Source of the DNA: an uncultured Collinsella sp.
GTDB lineage: Bacteria; Actinomycetota; Coriobacteriia; Coriobacteriales; Coriobacteriaceae
DNA: 37,010 bases
Direction: 5' to 3'
Assembly: GCA_902478865.1 (NCBI GenBank)
Contig: CABSNA010000002.1
Span: forward strand, 1 to 37,010
This document shows positions 1-6,797 of the stretch, piece after piece (the stretch's first letter is position 1; each line of letters opens with the position of its first letter). Below the pieces are notes generated by a model. That model was not told where the DNA came from and made no database searches. It saw only the letters and a program-made list of their open reading frames with translations. The translations under genes were made by a program, and so were the position numbers.

Positions 1-94
1 GGTCGGAGGGGTGGCTTTGTAAAGCCGTTTGTCTCCACCCGCGTAGCGGGTGGTTTAAAGCTGGCCGCTGCGCGGCCAGCGGACTAAAGTCTTG
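1..94. repeat. Cluster of three short perfect hairpins
   Basis: Three compact stem-loops follow one another: a 6-bp stem at 13-26 (GGCTTT/AAAGCC), an 8-bp stem at 35-53 (CCACCCGC, loop GTA, GCGGGTGG) and an 8-bp stem at 61-79 (CTGGCCGC, loop TGC, GCGGCCAG). No open frame is supported here. The region lies beyond the terminator of the minus-strand gene at 281-913, so the hairpins may belong to the 3' end of a gene outside the window. The function is unknown; only the pairing is seen. Confidence 0.5.
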
Positions 95-126
95 AAAAAC
101 GTGCCGCCCCAAAAGGGGCGGCACGC
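95..126 (-). terminator. Intrinsic terminator of the 281-913 gene
   Basis: On the minus strand this reads GTGCCGCCCC, loop TTTT, GGGGCGGCAC, then GTTTTT. The 10-bp perfect stem followed by a T-run is a textbook intrinsic terminator. It is the distal part of structured element copy A. Confidence 0.85.
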
Positions 127-265
127 TAACTTCTTATCAGTTTTTCAGTAGCAAGCACGCGACGACCCGAAGCCGGAGCACAGGGTAGGGAAACACCTTT
201 ACCTCGCGCGACCTGCGCAGCCGTGAGCGAGAGGGAAAGGTGTTTCCCCGCCCCGTGCTCCGCAG
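95..265 (-). repeat. Structured 3' element, copy A
   Basis: First of two similar elements (the other is at 1005-1175), each directly downstream of a minus-strand stop codon. Read on the minus strand it has a long stem (arms at 227-261 and 175-207), then a conserved linker, then a GC-rich hairpin with a T-run. Compared with copy B, several stem positions change on both arms so that pairing is kept (for example AGATGCC/GGCATCT in B becomes AAACACC/GGTGTTT in A). This points to an RNA whose fold matters. Confidence 0.7.
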
Positions 266-280
266 TCGGTGGAGGCAGCT

Positions 281-913
281 TTAGATGCCCGCGAGACCTC
301 GGGTGGCGGTGGCGCACATAAACGCCAAGGCTAGAATCACGAGCGAGCCCGCGATGTCTGCCAGCACGCCCATTGCACGGCGTTCAAACAACCAGCTCTC
401 AAAGTGCGGGGCGACGTTGCGCCAAACACGCCACAGCAAGATGCCCATACCGATGACGCCCGGGATATTGAGCAGTAGGATCTCGGAGCACAAAAGACCG
501 ATCAGGTTACCGGCGGCAAAGCCCGCATCACCCTCGCAGTATTTGCGGTAGACCATATACAGCATGTACGCCACAAACGGCTGCAAGCACGCAGAAATAA
601 ACGAGACCACCATCGAGGGGTCCTGCGAAAAGACCTCGGTGAGTTTATCGACACTCGTGGCGTCCTTCGAAGCCAAGAATAAACCGATAACCACAAGGGG
701 CACCACGCCCAAAATTACCTCGACCAGAGTAAACAACTTGGCAGTCAAATCCTCACTAGCCGAATTCAAATGAGGCGCCCACTCAGGATGAGCATGCGCG
801 CCGACTTTCTTGTCCTTCTCGGCACGATCGGCCTTTTTACCCTCGGCAACCCGACGACCAGGATCCTTGCGAGTTCCCGCCGCAGCAACCCGAGCCCGAG
901 ACTTCTTGCCCAT
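281..913 (-). CDS. Small polytopic membrane protein, unknown function
   Basis: A 210-residue protein. The chosen start (MGKKSRAR) is an ATG followed by a Lys/Arg/Ala-rich N-terminal tail of about 55 residues that is probably cytoplasmic. A longer frame upstream runs into the terminator of the rubrerythrin gene and was rejected. About four hydrophobic stretches follow: LFTLVEVILGVVPLVVIGLF, SFISACLQPFVAYMLYMVY, NLIGLLCSEILLLNIPGVIG and, near the C-terminus, IAGSLVILALAFM. I recognise no motif or family. The gene is flanked on both sides by copies of a structured repeat and may be co-located with rubrerythrin only by chance. No enzymatic residues stand out, so no role is proposed. Confidence 0.75.
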   Translation of the reverse strand: MGKKSRARVAAAGTRKDPGRRVAEGKKADRAEKDKKVGAHAHPEWAPHLNSASEDLTAKLFTLVEVILGVVPLVVIGLFLASKDATSVDKLTEVFSQDPSMVVSFISACLQPFVAYMLYMVYRKYCEGDAGFAAGNLIGLLCSEILLLNIPGVIGMGILLWRVWRNVAPHFESWLFERRAMGVLADIAGSLVILALAFMCATATRGLAGI

Positions 914-1002
914 AAAAAACACCCCATCAGGTAGTAGATAAACTAAAAGTCGCCACCCAGTGTACCCCACCCATGAACGCTGCCGTCCCAACCAGTCCCC
1001 AT

Positions 1003-1036
1003 ACAAAAACGTGCCGCCCCGATAGGGGCGGCGCAC
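1003..1036 (-). terminator. Intrinsic terminator of the rubrerythrin gene
   Basis: On the minus strand this reads GCCGCCCC, loop TATC, GGGGCGGC, then ACGTTTTT. It sits about 150 bases after the rubrerythrin stop, separated from it by the long stem of copy B. Confidence 0.85.
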
Positions 1037-1175
1037 AAACTTAGTTATCAGCTTTTCAGTAACGAGCACGCGACGACCCAACGCCGGAGCGCAGGGCGGG
1101 GAGATGCCTTTCCCTCGCGCGACTCTGCGAAGCCGTGAGCGAGAGGGAAAGGCATCTCCCCGCCCCGCGCCCCGC
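1005..1175 (-). repeat. Structured 3' element, copy B
   Basis: Second copy of the element at 95-265, directly downstream of the rubrerythrin stop codon. Stem arms lie at 1139-1170 and 1089-1117. On the minus-strand RNA the arms pair along about 28 positions with one G-U pair and a two-base bulge. The linker between the long stem and the terminator is nearly identical to copy A, which suggests the unpaired part is conserved too. Confidence 0.7.
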
Positions 1176-1190
1176 AACTAGCATCACGCG

Positions 1191-1730
1191 CTAGTAGTTC
1201 ACCACCTGCTCCTCAAAGTACGCCTTCGGGTGGTTACACACCGGGCACACCTCAGGGGCCTCGGCACCAACGTGCAGGTGCCCGCAGTTCAGGCACTTCC
1301 ACACCTTCACGCCCTCACGCTCAAACACTTCGCCCGACTCGATGCGCTCGACGAGCTTGTTGTAGCGCTCCTCGTGGGCCTTCTCGACGGCGGCGACGCC
1401 ACGGAACTTCTCGGCGATCTCGGCAAAGCCCTCCTCCTCGGCGGTCTTGGCGAACTCGTCGTACATCGTGGTCCACTCGTAGTTCTCGCCCGCGGCGGCG
1501 TCGCGCAGGTTGTCCAGAGTGCCCGGAACGGCGCCGTCGTGCAGATACTTAAACCACAGCTTGGCGTGCTCGGACTCGTTGCCCGCCGTCTCGGCAAAGA
1601 TATTCGAAATCTGAACGTAGCCATCCTTCTTGGCCTTAGATGCGTAGTAGCGATACTTGGTGTGTGCCTGGGACTCACCGGCAAAAGCGGTCTCGAGGTT
1701 CTTCTTGGTTTGGGAATTCTCAAAATCCAT
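1191..1730 (-). CDS. rbr: Rubrerythrin
   Basis: Rubrerythrin, 179 residues, a cytoplasmic non-haem di-iron peroxidase that reduces hydrogen peroxide in anaerobes. The N-terminal ferritin-like four-helix domain carries the iron-binding Glu/His pattern (GESQAHTKY near residue 20, ETAGNESEHAK near 55, EKAHEERY later). A C-terminal rubredoxin domain has two CxxC pairs (CLNC and CPVC). The length matches the family. The start MDFENSQ was preferred over an ATG seven codons upstream because a GAAGGGA ribosome binding site lies at a normal distance. The gene is monocistronic, with its own structured terminator. Its electron donor is probably rubredoxin or an NADH-linked reductase encoded elsewhere. 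Confidence 0.95.
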   Translation of the reverse strand: MDFENSQTKKNLETAFAGESQAHTKYRYYASKAKKDGYVQISNIFAETAGNESEHAKLWFKYLHDGAVPGTLDNLRDAAAGENYEWTTMYDEFAKTAEEEGFAEIAEKFRGVAAVEKAHEERYNKLVERIESGEVFEREGVKVWKCLNCGHLHVGAEAPEVCPVCNHPKAYFEEQVVNY

Positions 1731-1844
1731 AGGTGTACTTCCCTTCAACACGTGCCGCCCATAGGCTTTGAGCGACCTTGTCTTTAGGATGCCCTCAAGC
1801 CGCGAATTTAAACCTTACAATCCCGTTCTTCAGATTTGAGCGGG

Positions 1845-2750
1845 CTACACACTCAACCAACGATCGTCCTCGGCTCGGCAAAAGCCCTCGCGCTCCAGGT
1901 CAGCTAGAATGCCCGCGATCAAGTCGCACTCGACCGGCCCGCGACCGGCTGCCGCTTCCATCTCGTTAACGCCCACCACGGCATCAGCAAGCGTAATCCC
2001 CGCCGGCTGGCCATCACGCGCTGCCAGCAACATGCGCACGATATGCGCGCGTTTTTGGCGACGCGAGCCCTCGAACTTGGACTGACGGCTATAGCCCGCC
2101 GAACGCCTGGACGGATTAGGCAGCGCCTTCTTAAGATACGCGCCATAATCTAGCAGCGCGTAATACCACGCGCGCGGCGTATCGGCATCGTCCTGAGGCA
2201 CGGCAAAGGGCGTAATCTCGTCGGTCACCGCATCGGGAGCCGCCGGACAGGCCGCCTGAATCAGCGGCACCAGCTCGCGATCGGGAACAGCCGGCACATC
2301 GGGAAAGAAATGATGCAGAAAGACCGTGCGCACGTTGGTCTCCAGATACACACCCGGAAGATCAAACGCAAACGACCGGATACCCTGCGCCGTTGCCGGG
2401 CCAATACCAGGCAGGGCGACCAGGTCACGCGTCTCACGCGGAAACTCCCCGCCCCAATCCCCTACGACCCGTTGAGCGGCCCCGTGAAGCGCCAGAGCGC
2501 GTCGGTTGTAGCCCATGCCCTGCCAAGCGTCCAAAACATCGGAAGGCGCGGCCTGGGCAAGCGCCTGCACAGTCGGAAAACGATCGAGCCACACCGGCAT
2601 GCGCGCCTCCACACGCGGCACCTGCGTTTGCTGCAGCATGACCTCAGAAAGCCAAATGATGTACGGGTCGCGTGTACGGCGCCACGGAAGGTCGCGATAA
2701 CGCAGGACCCCTTCCGAACGAATCATCGAACGAAAGGGGTCCTGAATCAT
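1845..2750 (-). CDS. HhH-GPD DNA glycosylase, MutY-like but variant
   Basis: A 301-residue base-excision repair glycosylase related to MutY and endonuclease III. It has the MutY-like stretch SEVMLQQTQV (E36), a helix-hairpin-helix with LPGIGPATA (residues 113-121) and the surrounding GPD-fold pattern. Two departures from canonical MutY are visible. The usual LDGNV containing the catalytic Asp reads LETNV (E137), and there is no four-cysteine iron-sulfur cluster motif; instead a basic stretch PSRRSAGYSRQSKFEGSRRQ follows. The hairpin position occupied by Lys in lyase-active Nth is Ala, which suggests a monofunctional enzyme if it is active. The ribosome binding site AAGGAG is well placed. The gene lies 21 bases downstream of the Rrf2 regulator gene, probably in one operon. 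Whether it removes adenine opposite oxidised guanine is inferred, not shown. Confidence 0.85.
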   Translation of the reverse strand: MIQDPFRSMIRSEGVLRYRDLPWRRTRDPYIIWLSEVMLQQTQVPRVEARMPVWLDRFPTVQALAQAAPSDVLDAWQGMGYNRRALALHGAAQRVVGDWGGEFPRETRDLVALPGIGPATAQGIRSFAFDLPGVYLETNVRTVFLHHFFPDVPAVPDRELVPLIQAACPAAPDAVTDEITPFAVPQDDADTPRAWYYALLDYGAYLKKALPNPSRRSAGYSRQSKFEGSRRQKRAHIVRMLLAARDGQPAGITLADAVVGVNEMEAAAGRGPVECDLIAGILADLEREGFCRAEDDRWLSV

Positions 2751-2771
2751 GGCTATGCTCCTTATGCGGCG

Positions 2772-3257
2772 TTATTCCTCCCGGTAAGCGCACGCGCAGG
2801 TGGCGTACTCGGGAAACGCTTCGCGGTCGGCGAACTTGGGATCGACGGCTGGGAACTGGCGGTGAGCGACGATGTCGCCGAGCGAAACGGAATCGAGGTA
2901 GTCGCGCATCAACGCCTGGGCTCCGGCCCACAGGGGATGATAGCAGCACGCGCCCATGCGCGCACAGTCACCATCGGGCGCGGTGCAATCGTTCATAACC
3001 ATAGGACCCTGAACGGCCTCGACGACCTGGCGGATAGTAACGTCGTCCGGACTGACCTTGAGACGCATGCCACCGTGGACGCCACGCAGGCTCTCCACAA
3101 TACCGGCCTGGACCAAACCGTGCTGAATCGAGCGGGCAAACGAATACGGAACATTGACCTCTTCGGCAGCGGTGCGAACAGAAAGTAAGCACTCCGGATC
3201 CTCGGCAAGCATCGCCAGCATACGAAGGGCGTAATCAGTCTTCCTCGATATGTCCAT
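2772..3257 (-). CDS. Rrf2-family regulator, probable Fe-S sensor
   Basis: A 161-residue Rrf2-family transcription factor. The N-terminal winged helix (MDISRKTDYALRMLAMLA through the GVHGGMRL wing) is typical of IscR/NsrR-like proteins. Cysteines C91, C98 and C104/C105 are spaced CX6CX5CC, close to the three-cysteine pattern that holds an iron-sulfur cluster in IscR and NsrR, so sensing of oxygen, nitric oxide or iron-sulfur status is likely. The start was chosen at the ATG preceded by AAAGGGG; the longer frame upstream has no conserved sequence. The gene precedes the DNA glycosylase, and a -10-like TATACT lies about 160 bases upstream. The targets are unknown. Confidence 0.88.
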   Translation of the reverse strand: MDISRKTDYALRMLAMLAEDPECLLSVRTAAEEVNVPYSFARSIQHGLVQAGIVESLRGVHGGMRLKVSPDDVTIRQVVEAVQGPMVMNDCTAPDGDCARMGACCYHPLWAGAQALMRDYLDSVSLGDIVAHRQFPAVDPKFADREAFPEYATCACAYREE

Positions 3258-3616
3258 TTTTCCCCTTTCAAGGAATACGAACAGCTCGAACGAGCTCCGG
3301 GGCCGAGCTTGTGTCGAGACGCTAAATGACTGCCAGGACATCCAAATGGTAAATCGGATATCCACTGAGTGCCGCGCTTGGAGCGAAATACATCAGATGC
3401 GGCGCACAGTGCAATTTAGTATAACCTAACCCCCTGTCTCGTAGAACAGGTGTTGCGCAACAAAGCTGTTGTTCAGACAGATATACTCATTAGATTTTAC
3501 TTGCGTTCCCGAAGGCGCGGGGGTTCTGGGCGAAGATGCACCAGGGCGATCGTTCTATCAAAACAAAGTGCATCAAACGCAAAAAGCCACGTCCGAAGAC
3601 GTGGCTTTAATTGCGT
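3258..3616. other. Intergenic leader region of the Rrf2 gene
   Basis: No gene is supported in this 359-base gap. It contains a TATACT-like -10 box for the minus strand (3418-3423), a perfect GGATATCC palindrome near 3357-3364 and the palindrome TGTTGCGCAACA at 3451-3462, which could be an operator. The right end holds the tRNA terminator. Apparent reading frames here run through the terminator and the tRNA and are spurious. Confidence 0.4.
3580..3609 (-). terminator. Terminator of tRNA-Asp
   Basis: On the minus strand this reads AAGCCACGTC, loop TTCG, GACGTGGCTT followed by TTT. A 10-bp stem with a stable UUCG tetraloop and a T-run, just after the tRNA 3' end. Confidence 0.9.
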
Positions 3617-3694
<78 letters not shown>

Positions 3695-3740
3695 AGGCAG
3701 TCGTTCGCGTTTGTTTCCGCTCGCGTGCGCTGCGGGGATT

Positions 3741-3770
3741 AGTATACACAGAAGTCTGTCCGGCGCGCAA
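3741..3770 (-). promoter_or_regulatory. Promoter of tRNA-Asp
   Basis: On the minus strand, TTGCGC (3765-3770) and TATACT (3741-3746) are separated by 18 bases. Transcription would begin about 40 bases before the mature tRNA. Confidence 0.6.
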
Positions 3771-3802
3771 CAACTTTTTTGAAAAAATTTTTGGGACCAT
3801 CC

Positions 3803-3943
3803 GGGAGGGTCTCCGGGGCTGGGGCGCGGGTTAAGTTTGCTGCTCTACAGTCCTGCGCAAGACGGAAAGCACATTAAGTGCTTTCCTTTGCGTGCGGAAC
3901 TCGCGACAAACTTAACCCGCGCCCCAGCCCCGGAGACCCTCCC
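3803..3943. repeat. 37-bp perfect inverted repeat with nested hairpin
   Basis: Arms 3803-3839 and 3907-3943 are exact reverse complements over 37 bases. The 67-base interior holds a 9-bp hairpin (GGAAAGCAC, loop ATTAA, GTGCTTTCC) at 3864-3886. There is no T-run, so this is not an ordinary terminator. It lies in a 400-base gap that holds no gene. It could be a cruciform, a small structured RNA or a miniature mobile repeat; the sequence does not decide. Confidence 0.75.
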
Positions 3944-4060
3944 TGTCGTCACTTTGTTCAACCAGTTTTGCGGGCGTGCGCCGCTGCGCGGCTAGCCCGC
4001 GTGCTCCTCGGCGGGGTTGGTCTGATGGATCTTGTTGAACTTTGGCCTTTGGCTTAAAGA
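3944..4060. other. Gene-free GC-rich gap with smaller inverted repeats
   Basis: No gene is seen. A GCCGC/GCGGC hairpin lies inside a broader CGGGC/GCCCG pairing near 3972-3998, and GTTCAAC (about 3958) is repeated inverted as GTTGAAC (about 4034). This appears to be part of the same structured intergenic block as the 37-bp inverted repeat. Confidence 0.35.
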
Positions 4061-4091
4061 AAAACGGGAGGTGCGGCTTGCATCCCCCGCT
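4060..4091 (-). terminator. Terminator of the phosphodiesterase gene
   Basis: On the minus strand CGGGGGATGC, loop AAGCC, GCACCTCCCG (one G-U pair, one mismatch) is followed by TTTTTC, about 11 bases after the stop codon. Confidence 0.8.
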
Positions 4092-4101
4092 TTTGTTGTG
4101 G

Positions 4102-4569
4102 TTACTCTAGGTCAATAAATTTAGTGCTTAGGATCTTGCCGTCTTTTACTAGCATTCTGGCCATGGTGGGGCCTCGGGTGCCTCTGGGGTAGCTGGCGCT
4201 GCCCGGGTTGAGGACTAAGCAACGGCCCACTTGGGCTTCTTTGGTTACGTGGGTATGGCCGTTGATGGCTACGTCTACGGATCCCACCGGAAGGTCTTCG
4301 CGGTAGTGGGCTACGGCGAATTTGAGGCCTTCGTAGGTAAAGAGCGCAAGACGGTCTACATCGGGGCCGTAGTCGCGGTAGTAATCGTTGTTGCCCAGTA
4401 CGGCCCGAACGGGGGCGATGGTGCATAGGTGCTCGTAGTCCATCTCTGACGTGAGGTCGCCGGCGTGGATGATCAGGTCTGCGCCCTCAAGCTCATCCAA
4501 GAGCGCAGGCGATAAATAGCCGTGGGTGTCCGAGATGATGTCGATACGCTTGGCGCTTGCACTGTTCAT
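4102..4569 (-). CDS. YfcE/MJ0936-type metallophosphoesterase
   Basis: A 155-residue calcineurin-like phosphoesterase of the small YfcE/MJ0936 type, a dimetal-dependent cytoplasmic phosphodiesterase of uncertain physiological substrate. All metal-ligand motifs are visible in order: SDTHG near the N-terminus, HAGDLTS, GNNDYY, a histidine in VAHYRE, GHTH, and the closing NPGS. The ATG start (MNSASAKRID) has a GGAAGGGA ribosome binding site. A longer frame upstream reads through the terminator of the preceding LytTR gene and was rejected. The gene lies 95 bases downstream of that regulator gene but is separated from it by the terminator, so it is probably transcribed independently or by read-through. 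Confidence 0.92.
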   Translation of the reverse strand: MNSASAKRIDIISDTHGYLSPALLDELEGADLIIHAGDLTSEMDYEHLCTIAPVRAVLGNNDYYRDYGPDVDRLALFTYEGLKFAVAHYREDLPVGSVDVAINGHTHVTKEAQVGRCLVLNPGSASYPRGTRGPTMARMLVKDGKILSTKFIDLE

Positions 4570-4608
4570 GGAATCCCTTCCGCAAAAAACGATTCGGCAG
4601 ATACATAC

Positions 4609-4658
4609 AAAAAGGCCCCACGGCTCCGCAGACGATGGGTCTACAGGGCTGCGGGGCC
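4609..4658 (-). terminator. Terminator after the first LytTR regulator
   Basis: On the minus strand GGCCCCGCAGC pairs with a downstream stretch ending GTGGGGCC, followed by TTTTTG. It lies just after the stop codon at 4665. Confidence 0.8.
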
Positions 4659-4664
4659 AGTGTG

Positions 4665-5381
4665 CTAGAGACTCAGAGCCTTCTTGAGCGGCACGACGCG
4701 GCGGCGCGAAACCGGCACGCGTTCGTCGACGCCCGTAATGCCCAGCTGGATGGCGCCCGAGGGCACCGTCTCCACATCCGTGACGCACGCCAAGTTGACG
4801 ATATAGCGGCGGTGAACACGGAAGAAGCCAAAGTCGCAGAGCTTGGCCTCAAACTGCGCCAGCGAGGTCGTCGACAAAAAGCGATCATCGACGGTATAGA
4901 TGCAGGAGTAATCGTCCTTGGCCATGATAAAGCGAATGTCGTCCACGGGAATGAGCACCTTGCGGCCGCCCTTTTCCACCGGGATACGCTCGATGGTCAC
5001 CTTGCTGTCCGTAACCGGCTTGGTGCGTTGCATGACCTTCTCGATCGCGCGATCCAAGCGAGCTTCCTCGACCGGCTTCATCAGATAATCGACGGCATCC
5101 ACGTCGAATGCCTCGACCGCATGGTCACTATACGCAGTCACAAACACGATCGCCGGCGGATTTTTGAGCTTATGCAGCGCCTCGGCAAGTTGCAGGCCCG
5201 AGGCACCGGGCATCGAGATATCGAGAAACACGACATCCACGCGACTTTCCATAAGCATCTCGATGGCGGAGCGGACGCTCGACGCCTCCGTGATCGTGCC
5301 GATCTTGCCCGTTTGCTCGAGCAGGAAGCGAAGCTCCGAGCGAGCCGGCGCCTCATCATCCACAATCATCGCACGCAGCAT
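4665..5381 (-). CDS. LytTR-family response regulator (system 1)
   Basis: A 238-residue response regulator. The receiver domain has the acidic pocket MIVDDE (D8-D9), phospho-acceptor D54 in VVFLDISMPG, and the conserved Lys K102 in DYLMKPV. The C-terminal LytTR DNA-binding domain (about residues 140-235) has the typical FFRVHRRYIVNLACV segment. The start at MLRAMIVDD matches the family; an ATG seven codons upstream is possible. It lies 72 bases after the partner kinase gene and ends at a terminator. Family members such as AgrA, LytR and YehT bind direct repeats upstream of membrane or cell-surface genes. The targets here are unknown. Confidence 0.92.
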   Translation of the reverse strand: MLRAMIVDDEAPARSELRFLLEQTGKIGTITEASSVRSAIEMLMESRVDVVFLDISMPGASGLQLAEALHKLKNPPAIVFVTAYSDHAVEAFDVDAVDYLMKPVEEARLDRAIEKVMQRTKPVTDSKVTIERIPVEKGGRKVLIPVDDIRFIMAKDDYSCIYTVDDRFLSTTSLAQFEAKLCDFGFFRVHRRYIVNLACVTDVETVPSGAIQLGITGVDERVPVSRRRVVPLKKALSL

Positions 5382-5453
5382 AGGGATAAAACCTTTCGTC
5401 AACTAACTACGCCAGGCATCCGTCGCATGACGTTGAGCCCGTAGCCTTTTATT

Positions 5454-6797
5454 TTACTCTTGAATGTCAAAGATGCTCTCTGACAAATCAAGATGAAGGA
5501 GCACTTTGGTGCCCTTGCCCGGCGCCGATTCGACACGCGTATAGGAGTGCGGCCCATAAAAGCGATGGATGCGCTCCGAAATATTGTGCATGGCCACACC
5601 GGCGCCGCCACCCTGGGGAGAGCTGGCGTCGGGACGGGCAGAACGCTCGTCAAACAGTCTGGCGGCGGTACCCTCATCCATGCCCACGCCATTATCGGCC
5701 ACGGCAATCAAGATTGCATCCTCGCCGTCTTGGTGAACGGTCACGTCGATCCTCAGGGCGTCGTCATCGCCCATACCATGACGTACGGCGTTCTCGACAA
5801 TCGGCTGGATCACGAACGCCGGCACCAGCGTATCTTCCACGTCCTCGGACACATCGAACGTCGCAAGCACGCGGTCCTCGCCAAAGCGGGCCTTCTCAAA
5901 GGTAAGGTAGCGCTTGGTCTGTGCAACCTCGCGCGAGACCGGAATAAGCGATCCCGAGTTGTCGAGCGTGGCACGATAGAACGATGAGAACTCACGAAGC
6001 AGTTCGCGGGCCCGCAGCGGGTCGGTGCGCGTAAACGATGCAATGGTGTTCAGCGTGTTGAACAGGAAGTGCGGGTTAATCTGCGCTTGCAGCGCACGCA
6101 CCTCGGCGCGCGCCGTGAGTTCCTTTTGCACCTCGAGCTCGTGGATGGCGAGCTGCGTGGACAAGATCTCGGCAAAGCCCGAGGCAAGCGCGTACTGGGT
6201 ACGGTCGACGGCGCGCGGGGTCTTGTAGTAGAACTTGAGCGTGCCGACGGTACGATCGCCCACCTTGATGGGGGCGATAATGCCGGCGGGGACTTGGTTG
6301 TGCGAGCCATCCGAGCCCACGACATCCACCATACGGTTGAACGACTGCACGATGCCATGTTCGATAACGTAGCGTGTGGCAAGCGTGTGGATGGGAGAAT
6401 CTGGCAGTAGTTTTTCCTCAAACTCGCCTGCGCAGGCCAACACGTTGCCCTCGTCGGTGATGGCCACCGTCATGGCGCGCGTCTCGGGCAAAATGCGCCG
6501 GCACACCAAACGCGCCGACTCCTGCGTCAGACCGCCCTTAATGTCCTCAAGCATGGCCGAGGCCACCGAGAGCGTCTCCTCGGTGTACTGGGAGCGCACC
6601 GAATCGGGATTGAGCGTCAAAAAGATAAAGATGCACAGAAAGATGCACAGCAGCGCGCAGGCAATCACCGTGGCGATCGGCTCGATACCGGTCACCAAGG
6701 CAAAAATAAAGTACACCAGCACGCAAATGGCGCAGGCAACGGCAATGATGCGAAAGATTGATATTGAACTATCGCGCTGGGCGCGGCGGTCGATCAT
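5454..6797 (-). CDS. LytS-like sensor histidine kinase (system 1)
   Basis: A 447-residue membrane sensor kinase. Two hydrophobic segments (about residues 15-36 and 40-62) are followed by a GAF-like region (about 75-225). Next is the LytS/YehU-type dimerisation and phospho-acceptor motif INPHFLFNTLNT (H243), then a HATPase domain with the N box VENAVRH (N336) and the G boxes DNGVGM and GGGAGVAMHN. The start codon overlaps the stop of the upstream glycosyltransferase gene by four bases (ATGA), so translation is probably coupled. It lacks the five-helix LytS N-terminal module. The signal is unknown; a small-ligand or cell-envelope cue is a reasonable guess from the family. Confidence 0.93.
   Translation of the reverse strand: MIDRRAQRDSSISIFRIIAVACAICVLVYFIFALVTGIEPIATVIACALLCIFLCIFIFLTLNPDSVRSQYTEETLSVASAMLEDIKGGLTQESARLVCRRILPETRAMTVAITDEGNVLACAGEFEEKLLPDSPIHTLATRYVIEHGIVQSFNRMVDVVGSDGSHNQVPAGIIAPIKVGDRTVGTLKFYYKTPRAVDRTQYALASGFAEILSTQLAIHELEVQKELTARAEVRALQAQINPHFLFNTLNTIASFTRTDPLRARELLREFSSFYRATLDNSGSLIPVSREVAQTKRYLTFEKARFGEDRVLATFDVSEDVEDTLVPAFVIQPIVENAVRHGMGDDDALRIDVTVHQDGEDAILIAVADNGVGMDEGTAARLFDERSARPDASSPQGGGAGVAMHNISERIHRFYGPHSYTRVESAPGKGTKVLLHLDLSESIFDIQE

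Noticed and set aside
3803..3943. The long inverted repeat as a CRISPR or attachment site
   Set aside because: There is a single inverted pair, no direct repeats with spacers, no cas or integrase genes, and it does not overlap the tRNA end.
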